The notes under the pieces were generated by a model that saw only the letters and a program-made list of their open reading frames with translations, had not been told where the DNA came from and did no database searches. A DNA stretch of 64,000 nt, taken from contig AJFK01000462.1 of assembly GCA_000467715.1 (NCBI GenBank), positions 156,790 to 220,789 of the forward strand, in the 5' to 3' direction. A program made the position numbers and the translations under genes. This document shows positions 34,192-45,388 of this stretch, one piece after another; within the stretch, counting starts at the first letter, position 1; every line of letters starts with the position of its first letter. This DNA is from Hysterium pulicare CBS 123377. Lineage: Eukaryota > Ascomycota > Dothideomycetes > Hysteriales > Hysteriaceae.

Positions 34192-35114
34192 CTCGAAAAT
34201 GAAGAAGTCGAAGGTGCGGAGAGGACGACATCGAGGAAGCTCGGGCTATTTAATATGCAGGATATTGAGATGCATGCCGCGAACCCGGAAAATTAATGGG
34301 AACCTACGGATCTACACGTGGAAAATATGCAAGGAAGCAATCACGGGCGAAGCGGAAACGTGACGTGAAATGCATCTCCAAAGCTGTTTCCCTTGCTGTG
34401 GAAATTGTCATGACGGTGCAGGTGTGAAGAAGTGGTTTAGCCGATTGCGGGGATGGCAGTAGTACCTGACGATCTGCGATGGGGAAGAATCCACCAATCA
34501 AACGTCAGTTGCGTATACAACGCTCCGTAAGAGACGGTGCGTGTGGGCGGAGGAGACGATGGGCATCGAAGGCGGGTGGCTTCACGAGGTGCGCGCACTG
34601 TGGGATGCAAAGAAGATGAGAGACGAGAGAAAGATCTATTCCGAGCTAATAACATAGCCACATGTTTCTCATCATAACGAGAGTATTAACTGATCCTTGA
34701 TGCGGTGACTATCGGCCATCAGCACGCATGCCCGGTGGGTCGGCCCACATGGCCGGTATGCATGCAGAGCCGTGAACGCGATCTTGTCCGGCCCGATAGC
34801 ACAAGATCTCTTCCACAATAGCAGACCCGAAACCTTAAAACCCAACCCTGATAGAACAAGGTCGCCCATGTTTTCATATCCTTTTGCCAAGTCTTTTGAA
34901 AACGCCGTTGGCTGTTGAGCCCGATTTGGTGACTCCCCTAGTGCGCTCGTAATGCGCTCGTAGTGGGTATCTCCATGGAAAACAAGAAAAATAAAACAGT
35001 AGAAGAATGGAATGCAATAAACATGGTGCAGAGCAATGTTGTCGGCCGTGAATGATGAGTGTAGAGTATGGAGTATGTTCCCCGCTCGCTGGAAACCGAA
35101 GCTTTCGTGCTTCT
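34192..35114. other. Intergenic, no supported gene
   Basis: The region upstream of the pectinesterase and downstream of the Cys-rich gene has open frames. One (34672-35118, minus) overlaps the end of the Cys-rich gene in another frame. None shows family resemblance. Confidence 0.4.
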
Positions 35115-35699
35115 TCATCGGAACAGCCCCAAGGAGAGTTTCTTGGACTGCTTCCTGACCCTTTTCATAAGGCCACCTTTGCCCTCTACTTGACCTCCAG
35201 ACTGAGACCCGGAATCCAGGTCGTCACCAGAGGAATCTTGAGGACTGGATGGTGCACTTCCCACACCAATGGGTTCATCCTCTCCGGTCTTCGACTCCGC
35301 CATCGGCGTCTTTTCGGGTAGGATCCTCAGATATGCATCGACCCTTGCATTCATCGCTTTGTTCTTCTCCGAGGCCATCATTGAGATGCTCGAGCTGCTG
35401 TCCGTCCTGGTCATGCTTCCTCTGCGAGACTCGCGACGGGTTGCATTGAGTGAGAGAGAAGGTGTTCGGGAAAGGCCGCCCACAGAGGGGTTGCGGTCGT
35501 TGCCAACGAGACGATACTCGGAACTGGCAAGGTTCCAGCCGCTGCAGAAGGGACAAAAGTCGCATTTGATTTCCCAGCCGGATAATCCAAGTTTGGTGGG
35601 GCAGTTGGTGAGGTTGGTTGATGGGCTGCAGGAATTGACGAGATGGTACCAACGGTGTCGGCAGGGGAGCATAGAAACGTTGAGCTCAGCGATACACAT
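35115..35699 (-). CDS. Small Cys/His-rich protein of unknown function
   Basis: One exon encodes 194 aa, and I do not recognise a named family. The N-terminal 60 residues hold a Cys/His pattern, CRHRWYHLVNSC, then NCPTKLGL, then KCDFCPFC, which looks like a zinc-binding module. The rest is Ser/Gly/Asp-rich and probably disordered. It includes a run SRTPSLSLNATRRESRRGS that resembles kinase target sites. The C-terminus is basic (MKRVRKQSKKLSLGLFR). Similar short proteins with an N-terminal MC...C.HRW motif occur in many Pezizomycotina as uncharacterised conserved proteins; that statement is from general knowledge. The start at 35699 is an ATG directly before the motif. Confidence 0.6.
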   Translation of the reverse strand: MCIAELNVSMLPCRHRWYHLVNSCSPSTNLTNCPTKLGLSGWEIKCDFCPFCSGWNLASSEYRLVGNDRNPSVGGLSRTPSLSLNATRRESRRGSMTRTDSSSSISMMASEKNKAMNARVDAYLRILPEKTPMAESKTGEDEPIGVGSAPSSPQDSSGDDLDSGSQSGGQVEGKGGLMKRVRKQSKKLSLGLFR

Positions 35700-35828
35700 G
35701 GTTACGGTTGATTACGCCTGCGGGTGGACGTGTTCAAGTAATGAGTGTGCGACGTCGGGCAATAGCTGCTGCCTTGAGGCAGGCTTTTGTAGAAACGATA
35801 TACGTAGTGAATGCCGTGTTGATTGAAT

Positions 35829-35852
35829 AGAGACGGTTTGCCTACCGTCTCT
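35829..35852. repeat. Perfect 8-bp hairpin
   Basis: AGAGACGG and CCGTCTCT flank an 8-nt loop. It lies about 130 bp upstream of the Cys-rich gene start. Confidence 0.6.
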
Positions 35853-35874
35853 TCGAGTAATTTCACGGAGTTTC

Positions 35875-35905
35875 GAGTAGCGAGGTAGCGAGGTAGCGAG
35901 GTAGG
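35875..35905. repeat. GCGAGGTA microsatellite
   Basis: The 8-bp word GCGAGGTA is repeated three times in direct succession, with partial copies at both ends (AGTAGCGAGG and GTAGGTAC). Confidence 0.6.
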
Positions 35906-38900
35906 TACTTTTGGTGAAAGGTCCAGCGCGATGCGTCGGTTCTATGATGTTGGCGGAGAGGATTTGAGCAGGTTGTCAGGTAGATATATCAAGACGTAAT
36001 GACGTTTTTCCGGCGTATGGAGTCCGTTTCCAAGTAGTGGTGTGGAAATGGTTCGATACTAGATGCTGATCCAAACTCTGATTTGGCCGAAACCGTGGTT
36101 TGATGTCGCAAGAGCCTGAGGCTGTGAAACAAGGGTGCCAAGGCTGCGTGTCCTGATAGGTCCAAATTGACAGATATATCGCGTTCCTTCCGCCGATTGT
36201 TCTTTCTGAAGGCCAAACCGGACGGACAAGATAGGGCACGTGCAATGCTAGTACTGTGTTGATTCGAAATGATAAGCAGACGAGGGCGAGCGAGGAAGGA
36301 GTGGGTTTGACTCTGATATAGACTTGATGGTTGGCAAGCAGACAGGGGGGGGCTTACCAACTGAGTCGTTGGATGATGACAGCACATGCAAAGGAATGCT
36401 GCAGACAAACGCACAGAATTACTGCTGCAAAGGTGAGCCGGGAATCTTGGAATGCCATGACGGGCGGCGTCGGGCTCCTTAATAAGAACACGGTGCGGCT
36501 GCGGACGGATCAGGACACTAAAGTGGCAGTTCAGGAGGGTCTGCCTATCCAAACCCAAGAAACAGCTGATGCTTGGTGGTGGAGGAGCGCTTTGGTGTCT
36601 GTGCAGCTTGGCAGTCGGTGGCAGTCTGGCAGCTTGTCGATGAGTCTTGCCCACCATGCTGCCATCTCACTACTGCAGCGCGGCAACACCACGCGAATGC
36701 ACTAGCTACCGCCGCGACCCATGCCTCTGGGTCAGCCAAAGAGGAGCCCACGCAAGCCAAGTCAGAGGCGTCCATCTCACCGCAGAGGTGGCCTTTGTGC
36801 GACCATCAGCATCTTTAGCCTTTGTGCGACGAGCACCATGTTTCCCTCTTTCGCCCTGCCGGGTGGAATAAACGTGGGCTCGCCATTGGCTCTCGCGCCC
36901 CTATCGCTCTCCTCTCTTTCCGTGCGACTCAGGTCGAGGTGACACGGTGTAGATGATGCCCTGACGTCGCCCGAGATGATGAGATTGTTTATTGCCGACT
37001 CTGGGTAAGATGGCTACTCTTTCTTTTCTGGCTAATAGGGGAGCACGGGGGGTTCGGGGATCGACTGGTAGCACCCGAAGCTCAATACCTTGGTCTGCAA
37101 GCGGACGGCCTTGTCAAATTGTCAGGGAGGGGGTGAAAAGGAGACGACTGGAGACAAACGACGCCGTCTGTTTCCACCCGCCTCTCCGTCACCCCGTCCG
37201 CCATGCTTCCTTGTTCCTGTGGAGATGGAGCGTTTAGGGTTGGAAGTCTGGACTGCTGTTTGCGACGTGCAACCTGTCATGGTAGCGAGCTTTGATTCCG
37301 GGTGAACACTGGACCCCCCTGCTGGATATCAAAGTGCGGACATTTTCGATATGAAATCATTACGTGGTTCTTTTCGACTTTTTGCGATTTTCCCTCCTCA
37401 TGACCTGATCTCGCCACAAGGACAGCTTCGCAAGTTTGCGAAAGGCCCATCCTGAATACGGAGAAGGTCATGCGCTTGACTAGCAGAGGAGCTTGGTGGT
37501 TGACTCGGAGAGAAATAAGGGGCCTTTTCTTTTAATCTGACCCCAAAAATATTGCTGCCCGACAACTTTGCCGAAAAAGCAACCAATCTCGCAGCACGGC
37601 ACTTATCAGATTGATACACGGACTTTGATATGAGTAGATACTGTTGTGCAGCAGTTGCGGCTGCGAGCTTACCTCTGTGCGGCGAGGCATGCATAAACAT
37701 GCTTCACCCGTCACATCGCATCATCGCCTCATCTGCAGTCAATCTGCAAATACGCTGCAAGGCAGAATGATAACAGCTAACGCCGACCAATGCTAACTGG
37801 CAGAAAATGTTCAACGTCCCGACACTCGGCGCTCTTTGTACCGACAACATTTTTTCCAACTGAGCCTGCGAGATACCGCCGAAAGTAAGAAGGAAGATTC
37901 CAAAGCATGTGCTAATGCCATGCGTCCCTCACCTCCCTCATCCTTCATGCACCGTAACTGTGCATATACACAGCCTCAGCACCAGACCTCCTATGAGACT
38001 TCCCTAGGACGTTATTTGGCGAACTAAGGTAGCTCCGCCAGCGGCCAAGAACCTCTCCACTTCTTGGCTATCCGCCTTCTAGCCTTGGCCTCACTTCTCG
38101 TCGTGGGTCGTGGTCAACACCATCTCCAGTCTGGCACAAGACGCGTCACACGCCGACATATCGAATCAACAGTCAACGCTCCGAGTGCCAATACCTATCG
38201 ATCGCATTTCCGCTATGACTTGGCATGCCTCAGAAGCCGGGTAGATCAAGCGGGGGCATGCACTCCGCTCTGTACTCCCCGAAATCAAGACCTTAAGCCA
38301 AGAGTTCCAAGCCGACGTGGTCAGCGGAACGCGCCAGTGGCCTATCACAAGTTCAGTCAAGCCTGAAGTTCCGGATTCCAAGTCGGAAGCGGCTCCATGC
38401 CTGCGGCTACTCGAGGCCGGATTCGATAAAGGCTGGCTCGAACACCCAAAGCACTGCTTCAGCCCAGTCATGTCTCTTTCGGGAATCGAACTATTGAGAT
38501 GATGTTGTAACTCATGTCGCGTTAGATGGCATACTTTCAGCGTGATGAGTTGTGTTGTCGATGCTGAAAGCGAATTCAATAGGTCAAAAACTCCGTTCGA
38601 TATCAGACTTGAGGTCCCACAAGTCGCTACCAATCGGTCGGTCACGACACCACTGACATGGCTGGAGCCACCCTCTGGACTCCATCAATATTGGCATCCA
38701 CGTGGAAGTAATTGCCATTGGTATTGCGGATAGGAAGTGGGGGTTACTACCAGTTGCGCACATGTTAGCTCTCATCAAGCACGGAGTCCATTTCAGCTCT
38801 CTTCGTCCTGTCTAGTTACACGACATTCGATCAACTTCGCGCTTCACTGTTTCATTATCTATGAGCTCATATCTTTATGGCCTTTCCTCACGTAACTCTC

Positions 38901-41865
38901 ACTATCACATCATGTAAGTTCTCGAACCTCGCAATGATTCGGTCAAGTCTTGCATGGCGCTGCAAGGTGTTGCAAGGCTGTAGTCAGCAGCCCCTTCCAC
39001 TTACTCTTGCCTTTGCTATGCGGATGTCCTCCACAGTTCTTCCCCGCTTTACGCTGAGCCAAGCACGGTTTCAGCTTTGCTATCCATGGCAATGTCTGGG
39101 CCTTCACGTTCCCCGGAACACTTCTCACACTTTGTCTTCCTATCGCAGCCCCAGCCATGATACCCCTCCAAGAAGTCTGCCCATCACTGTGCCATGGTTG
39201 AGGTTCATTACGTTCGTCCAAAGCCACATTGTGATACGGCGAGCCTGTAATGCAATACTCGGCCCGGAGTTATAAGCTTAGCGCATTTTCAACCTGCAAG
39301 AGTATTATCAAGGAAGATAATTGCGTAGAATATTTGATTTCGCTGCCTTAGCCAATTTTGGACAACATGGGTGATGGAAGCTAATCAACAAAGCCCAGCA
39401 ATAAGGTACTGCTTGCCTGTGCCACGAGGCAAAGATGTCTGCTTGTAAAAGGACTTCCTGTTAGTGCAGCTACACCGTGTTTCCGAGCTACTTGTATAGC
39501 ATATGGCGCGACAGGCTTTCGTATTATTTCGAAGCAAGGCCAAGTCCTTTCCATAGGTATCTTTGTATTTCGTTCAACTGACTAAGCTCATAAGTTAGAG
39601 TGGAGTAAACCATTACTGAGCAACTCGCTTTATGCGAAAGCAAGAGAAAGCCTTCCATGGCTGTAGAAGTAAGTGAAACCCCGTCGTCATTCCTCAGTCT
39701 AGGTCTCCTCGATTAATTCAAACCTCAAAGATAACCGACAACGCCGTTTCCTCAACCAAATCCCAATAGCAAAAAGGACTATCAAACCAGTCGCAAGTCA
39801 AAGGGAGGCTTTAATTCTCCTGCCTTGGTGTACCGACTTCGCAAATTTGCTTCCAGCAATGTCGTTCTCACTAAACCTGCGTCGTCACGCCCCAGCGCTG
39901 ATTCTATCCCTCTGGCTTAGTCGATCGTACCCGTTCCGGAATCTGAAGTCATTTGTGGCACTGCTGTGAGATCCCCTTTGCACTCTCGAATTCTGTTTAG
40001 CACGCTTGGGCTTGTTCTGCCCGCCTCCATCCCTCGGTTGTGTCTCATCACTCCCGTTCTTCGCTCGACTGCGATGATAAGTGACGCTGGTCTTTCCTGA
40101 GGATCGAATTCTACCACTACGAACTGCATTGGCGCCATAAACATCTGAAAAAAGCCCATGACACCCTGGCGATAGCTGCGTGGCCATCTTGGAGGTGTTT
40201 ATAATTGTTCCTAGGTGGAAGGCATTAACAACTCCCTTCGTCATTTGATAAAAATGGTCTAATGAATGAGCTTCATACCTTTACGTTCATGAGATACCGC
40301 TCGAGCGTGTGAGAAATTGAATTTGTCGCTTGAAGCCATTGAGCTTGAGGGGCTTTGATTGGCTGGATTGGATCAGTCGCTAGCTTCTGATTGGTCAAGG
40401 GCGTATTTGCGAACTCAGATGAACGAAATCGACTGTAAGAATTTTTGGAGTCCGAAGGATACGTCCTCTAAGCCGCACAATGCTAACGACGAAAGACTCA
40501 ACAGCAGGCTTTAAGAGCTGATAGCAAGTAAATATTTCCTTCCGGTCGAGTCGAGTCCACTTCGCTTCGAGGATGCCTTGAGAAAAGAGCTCGAAGCTAG
40601 GCTCCCGTGGCCCCCAAACCTGGAATCCAGCGTTTCCTGCCTCGAATCGTGACTTGGGACGAAATGACTGTGCTTCGGGACCACAGTTGACGCGCCATCG
40701 GATTTTTTCATTCGTTCCTGTCGCGACTTACTTATCCACCATGCAGCAAGGGCACGGTTTCCAGCGAGCAGATTCGACGACGGATATGTACGATTGACTC
40801 ACATCTAGAGTCCCGAGTTGCATTGACTTCCCATCGGAGATCGGGCCTTTTGAAATGAGTCGGTAGGTGTTTTGTCAAGCGTGAGGTTGAAGAAGGCTTT
40901 TCATCTCTTTCTTCCTGCGAATCTAATCCAAAAGGAAGAGTCTGCTGCTATCAATTAGTAGTTCTGGATACCAAGGTAAGTACAAAACAACCGTTACTAG
41001 TTTCCATGATACATTTCGATATAAACTATCAAGAACTTCCGATCAGGAATATACATGACTTACGCGTCCCGCTCTTGCAGGTGCCGCATAACATCTAGAT
41101 CTAGGTAGGTCCTGCTCTGTCCAAGCGTTCTTCATCCCCAACCATACCTTCAAACACTTTTGATCACGCAACATCACTATATCGCGTTAATCCGATTACG
41201 AGCATCGCTAAGGACGTTCTGTCTATATACCTCCACCTTCTCTCGGCTGAGAATCCTGAGGTTCCTGGCTGTCGCCATTCATCTGCTTGCGTCGGAGGGT
41301 GTCGAAGTTGACACTTGCACTACAATTAGATGTTGCATTTGCATCATGGCAGTTGGAGGCGCTCTTGTGAGATCTCGTGAATGAGGGCGTGGGAGGCTTG
41401 GAAGTCGCTGTGTCTCGGCCTGCGTGTGAAGCATCAGTAATGCTACTCATGGAAAGGATCCACGACGACAAAGTCGCTGGAAAAGTGTTTTGGTCAAAGA
41501 ATGGCATACTTCTATATCGACTGGGTCCATCGTGTACTGTGAAATCGACGCCCTTGCTATGTGTTGCCATATCTGATCCTTCGAGCGATCTGATTGGGTG
41601 GAGGGTTGAAGTTCTGGACTCTTATTGGACGATCACAAAAGCGACAGCATTCAGCAATTATGGCGAAAGGTATCGATTGAAAAGGGTTTCCAGAACGGAG
41701 AGGATGCTTGCGATGAATTGCGACGGGGAAATACACGTCATGAAGTATTTCTCATCTCTGAGCTACTATCCTACAGAATCACTCCTTCGAATAATTGCGG
41801 CTTGTTTCCTCCCGGATCCTGGCGGCTGCCCACCGAACTTACTGCCTGAAGAACAATAGTGCTAA

Positions 41866-42122
41866 AGAATTATAGCCCTGAAATATTATGGCTTTGAGAG
41901 ATTATAACCATAAATAACTATAGCTCTGAAGCGTTATAGCCCTGAAGACTTATAGCCCTGAAGCATTATGGCCCTGAAGCACTATAGCCTGAAGAACTAT
42001 AGGTAGCCCCAAAGCATTATAGCCCCAAAGTATTATAGCCCCAAAGCATTATAGCCCTAAAGCATTATAGCCCCAAAGCATTAGAGCCCCGAAGCATTAT
42101 AACCCCACAGAATTACGCCCCG
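41866..42122. repeat. 16-bp degenerate minisatellite
   Basis: About 16 copies of a unit near GCATTATAGCCCCAAA run head to tail. Early copies read GCCCTGAA and later ones GCCCCAAA, so two sub-arrays can be told apart, with a GGTAGC interruption near 42002. Several adjacent units differ by one base only. Confidence 0.85.
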
Positions 42123-42968
42123 CATGTAGCTACCCACCAATTGATAGCCACTCCTACTATCAAAACATCGGACAATATAACCGCTATCCTATACTCTGAC
42201 TAGATTCTTACTGTTTAGCCCCTACGAACCACAGCGAGAGTGCCTCTCCGTAGAGGAGCGCACAGAGCTCTCACAGAACCTAGCTTAGCAGGCTTTGTGA
42301 GTCCGGTCAGTGTTGATTCGGACTGCGGCAGGTAGGGATCTGCAAGTGAGGGTAATAATTTCTTCTGTATGTTTGGCAGTATAATGGATGGTGGGGCTTC
42401 TACCCGGTGTTTAGGATCGGTATTCAGGTGGGAAAGGTATATGGTACGGTATACTGATATTGCTGGGAGCTATTTGTTAAGAGTCTACTTTAAGGTTATA
42501 AGAAGATAGTAAATTTTTTATTATAATCTTTTTCCTCTCTACTAAAGATTAGATAGGTGGAACTTAGCTTGCGTCTCATCAACACCACTTAGTGACCACC
42601 ATTCCTTTCCCAACCCATAGATTATTCGTGTTCCGTGACCGTCACTAAAAGAAAAATGAGATGTAGTCCAAAGCACCATGGAGGGATTATATTATATTCT
42701 GTCTAATGGTACATGATGCTGAAAGTAGCAGAAGTACAAGTAGAAGTAATGCAATACCCAGCCTTACCGTACCCAATCCTTTTGTGTCATGATATTCCGA
42801 CTCATAGTTCAGTTTCCTTGATGACTATTCTGCCGACCGTCGCTCTTTTCATAGGATACCCACAATCCCTAGCCTATTACAATCAGTACAGCGTCTAAGT
42901 CATAATATTCGAATCCAAACACGAAAGAGAAGATAAAAGAAATCGACAAGAAAGATCCAAGACCTAGA

Positions 42969-44350
42969 TCAGTCCTTCCTGAAAGGCGGCTTCGATTCAC
43001 TCGCCTTCTCCTTGTCAAAAATCCACACTCCGTTCGTTAACTGAGCGCTGATACTCTCTCCGCATCTCGACGCCAATCTCTCAAACAGCGGGTACTTATC
43101 CGTGCGGCTGAAGAATCTCCTCTCCCACTCCTTCCCCTCCCCTTTCTCCTGCTTCCGCATCTCACGCTGCTTGTTCTCGATGATTGATTTCTCGTAAGAC
43201 GTACGATCCATATCGCCCTTCTGGATCGCTGCCGCGACTTTCTGCCACGCACGACGCGACTCCATTTCATCTTGGTCTTCGATCGGCGCGACGATAAGCG
43301 AAGTCGTTCTCGTGACGGCGGGATCGAATGTATCGACCGTTTTCTTGGTCTTCGCATCGTGGATTGTGAAGGCGCCGGTCCATTGGCCATCGACTGTGTA
43401 GACTAGGTCTTTCTCTTTGTCCGAGGGGTAGAGGCAGGCAGTGAAGCTGTTCTTTTTGCCGGATAGCCAGCCCTTGCCGCTGTAATCGATCTTCGCCGTG
43501 TAGCCGGAGGTTGAGGTTATGTAGGAGCGACCGTTAAGCTCGACGTAAGGGGATCCGGTGATTAGGCCTTCAATGTGGAGGGAGGGGAGGGTGATTAGGT
43601 AGTCTTCATCGAAAGCGTCAATGTGAAGCATTGCGTGGCCAATTTGCTAGGGGTGGAAGCGTTAGAGATGAGTAGAGGGATGTGTGGGGGAACCTATTTT
43701 TTACCTTGACGTTGATGGTGCGGGAGAAGGAAGCCTTCTGTGCGTTGTAGCCTTGTAATCTGACACCGGCCTTGCTGTTCCAGATGCAGTATGCTGTGAC
43801 GGGGGGATGGTGACTTGTCCAGTCAGCATGGGATTGGATCTCCTCGTAGTATAATCTTCATACCTGACTTGCTCGCTCACGAGCTGCGTCTCGCCTGCCT
43901 CATCTTCCCACTTCCCCAAGAACAGCTCGCCCAGGAAAGGATTGAGAGGCTTCTTCTCACTTCCCAGTTTCTCGCTCCTACTAGCATACTGTTGTTTCAA
44001 TGTACTGAGAAACCATTTGAGCACCAGTACAGCTCGCTTCGCAGGATCCTTTTCGGTGGCAGGGGCAGCGAATGTGGCGGGGTGCTCGGCCCAGTATGAG
44101 GAGAACTCGACAAGGGAGGTCGTTGAGAGAATGAAAGGAGGTGCTGTCATAGAAGATAGGTCGCCATTGAATGAAGCAATGGACTGGAGTATAACATTAG
44201 CATGCTGTGTGTTCAAGAGTAGCGACGGCGCCATACTTTAAGGAACGATGTCCACGACCCTTTAGACTGCGGGGGAACCGCTGAGGCTTCGTCCTTTGAG
44301 CTGGTAGGGCTGCCCGTGTCTGGGGTGGTTTTCGACCTTGCGGTAGCCAT
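42969..44350 (-). CDS. KES1: Oxysterol-binding protein, Kes1/Osh4 type
   Basis: Four exons, 44350-44237, 44183-43864, 43813-43705 and 43646-42969, give 406 aa. Kes1-type proteins carry sterol and PI4P between membranes and oppose Golgi PI4P signalling. The lid and core start is [19 protein letters not shown]. The family fingerprint EQVSHHPP (142-149) is rebuilt exactly across intron 2. [20 protein letters not shown] and the C-terminal [11 protein letters not shown] complete the barrel. No PH domain or ankyrin repeats are present, which fits the short Osh4 class. Intron 2 (43863-43814) ends in AAG rather than CAG/TAG, with a good branch GCTGAC. No other acceptor restores the fingerprint. Confidence 0.94.
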
Positions 44351-45388
44351 GATTTCGGTCTGTTATGTCTGAAGCCTTGAGGGAGAAGTAAAAATAAACA
44401 ATAGGTGTGTGACAAGGTAGGCAGAAGAGGAGGCAATGCAACTGTTGAGTGGGGAGTTAAGTTCTCTCCGTGCGTAGCGGTTGCAAGTGTGGCTGAGTGG
44501 TGAACACAGACGTCATTCCAAAAGCAAACCAGTTCGTTCTAGCGCCATCACGGAAGGTAAGACAACCAATCTCGAGGACTACCCGCACCCTGGTCATACG
44601 TCGAACTCATCAGATCCAGGAACGCCTCCTTGTGTCGCTCGCTCTTACGCGTCATGACATTCGAGCTTTTGGAGAAGCTGATTGCCCTTTTGGGTACTCC
44701 GTCGCTAGTTCAGAAACCCGATATTAACCCACATCTAATCAAGTACCAAGAACTCGTTCTGCTCGGATATGGAACTATCAATCCCCTGTCTACCTGTCGC
44801 TATATGACGGCCAAGTACGCGGGAAGTGCATTGGTTTGACTGTGCCATTGAAAGGGACTCGACGAGACTTCTCTGACCGCCTTGGATCTCTTCAGAAAGG
44901 CGAAAATATGTAGCTCAGTTTAGCACTATCTTGTCTGAAAAGGGGTGAAGAGCCAGTGTCGTAGGAGGAAGCCTACACCTCATCTGATGTCCGGTTGGTG
45001 ACTGACTGCTGCTCAAAGACTTCCATTAGTGATAGAGATAAGTTCCGCCGGTGATGGTATGTTCATGTCTGTTAGCCTGATGTCTCTGCCGCGTAGATAA
45101 AAGTTAGAAGAATGCAATTTTAATGACTGCGGTATTCAAGGTTTGGATATTTCACGCTCGTCACATCATAGGCAGGCCTGCCGTGATGCAGAGCTTGAAA
45201 CATGACGAGTCATCAAAGAGCGAGAACTTTCTATTATACTTATATTTACCACGAGCGTGTAGTTCCTGGAGTCTACTCTTTCGCCATTCATATCTCATCT
45301 CATCATCAACAATGAAGCAGCCTCCAAGTTTCACTCGATTAGGCGATCGACTCGCCTGTCATGCACCATTCAGTACTTCCCAATTGCT
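44351..45388. other. Intergenic, no supported gene
   Basis: This lies between the KES1 start and the phosphoglucomutase stop, both minus strand, so it should hold the KES1 promoter and the PGM 3' end. No supported coding sequence is visible. Confidence 0.4.

Larger units (their letters stand above)
35700..42968. other. Seven-kilobase gene-poor region
   Basis: No reading frame here shows a convincing domain or a consistent exon chain. Weak candidates are a 115-codon frame on the minus strand (41223-41570), a 119-codon frame on the minus strand (39885-40244), and a 160-codon frame on the plus strand (41377-41859). The stretch includes a hairpin, a short GCGAGGTA repeat, a 16-bp minisatellite and an AT-rich patch (about 42470-42560). 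It may be intergenic, or hold decayed repeats or non-coding transcripts. Confidence 0.45.

Noticed and set aside
34672-35118. 148-codon minus-strand frame downstream of the Cys-rich gene
   Set aside because: Composition and lack of motifs fit 3' untranslated sequence; it overlaps the end of the upstream gene.
35989-36657. 222-codon minus-strand frame with many His, Ser and Leu
   Set aside because: No domain, no plausible splice partners, and other frames of similar length overlap it on both strands.
44487-44560. tRNA-like A box (TGGCTGAGTGG) followed by AGTTCGTTC
   Set aside because: No acceptor stem partner or anticodon stem could be found within 200 bp, unlike the tRNA-Gly locus.
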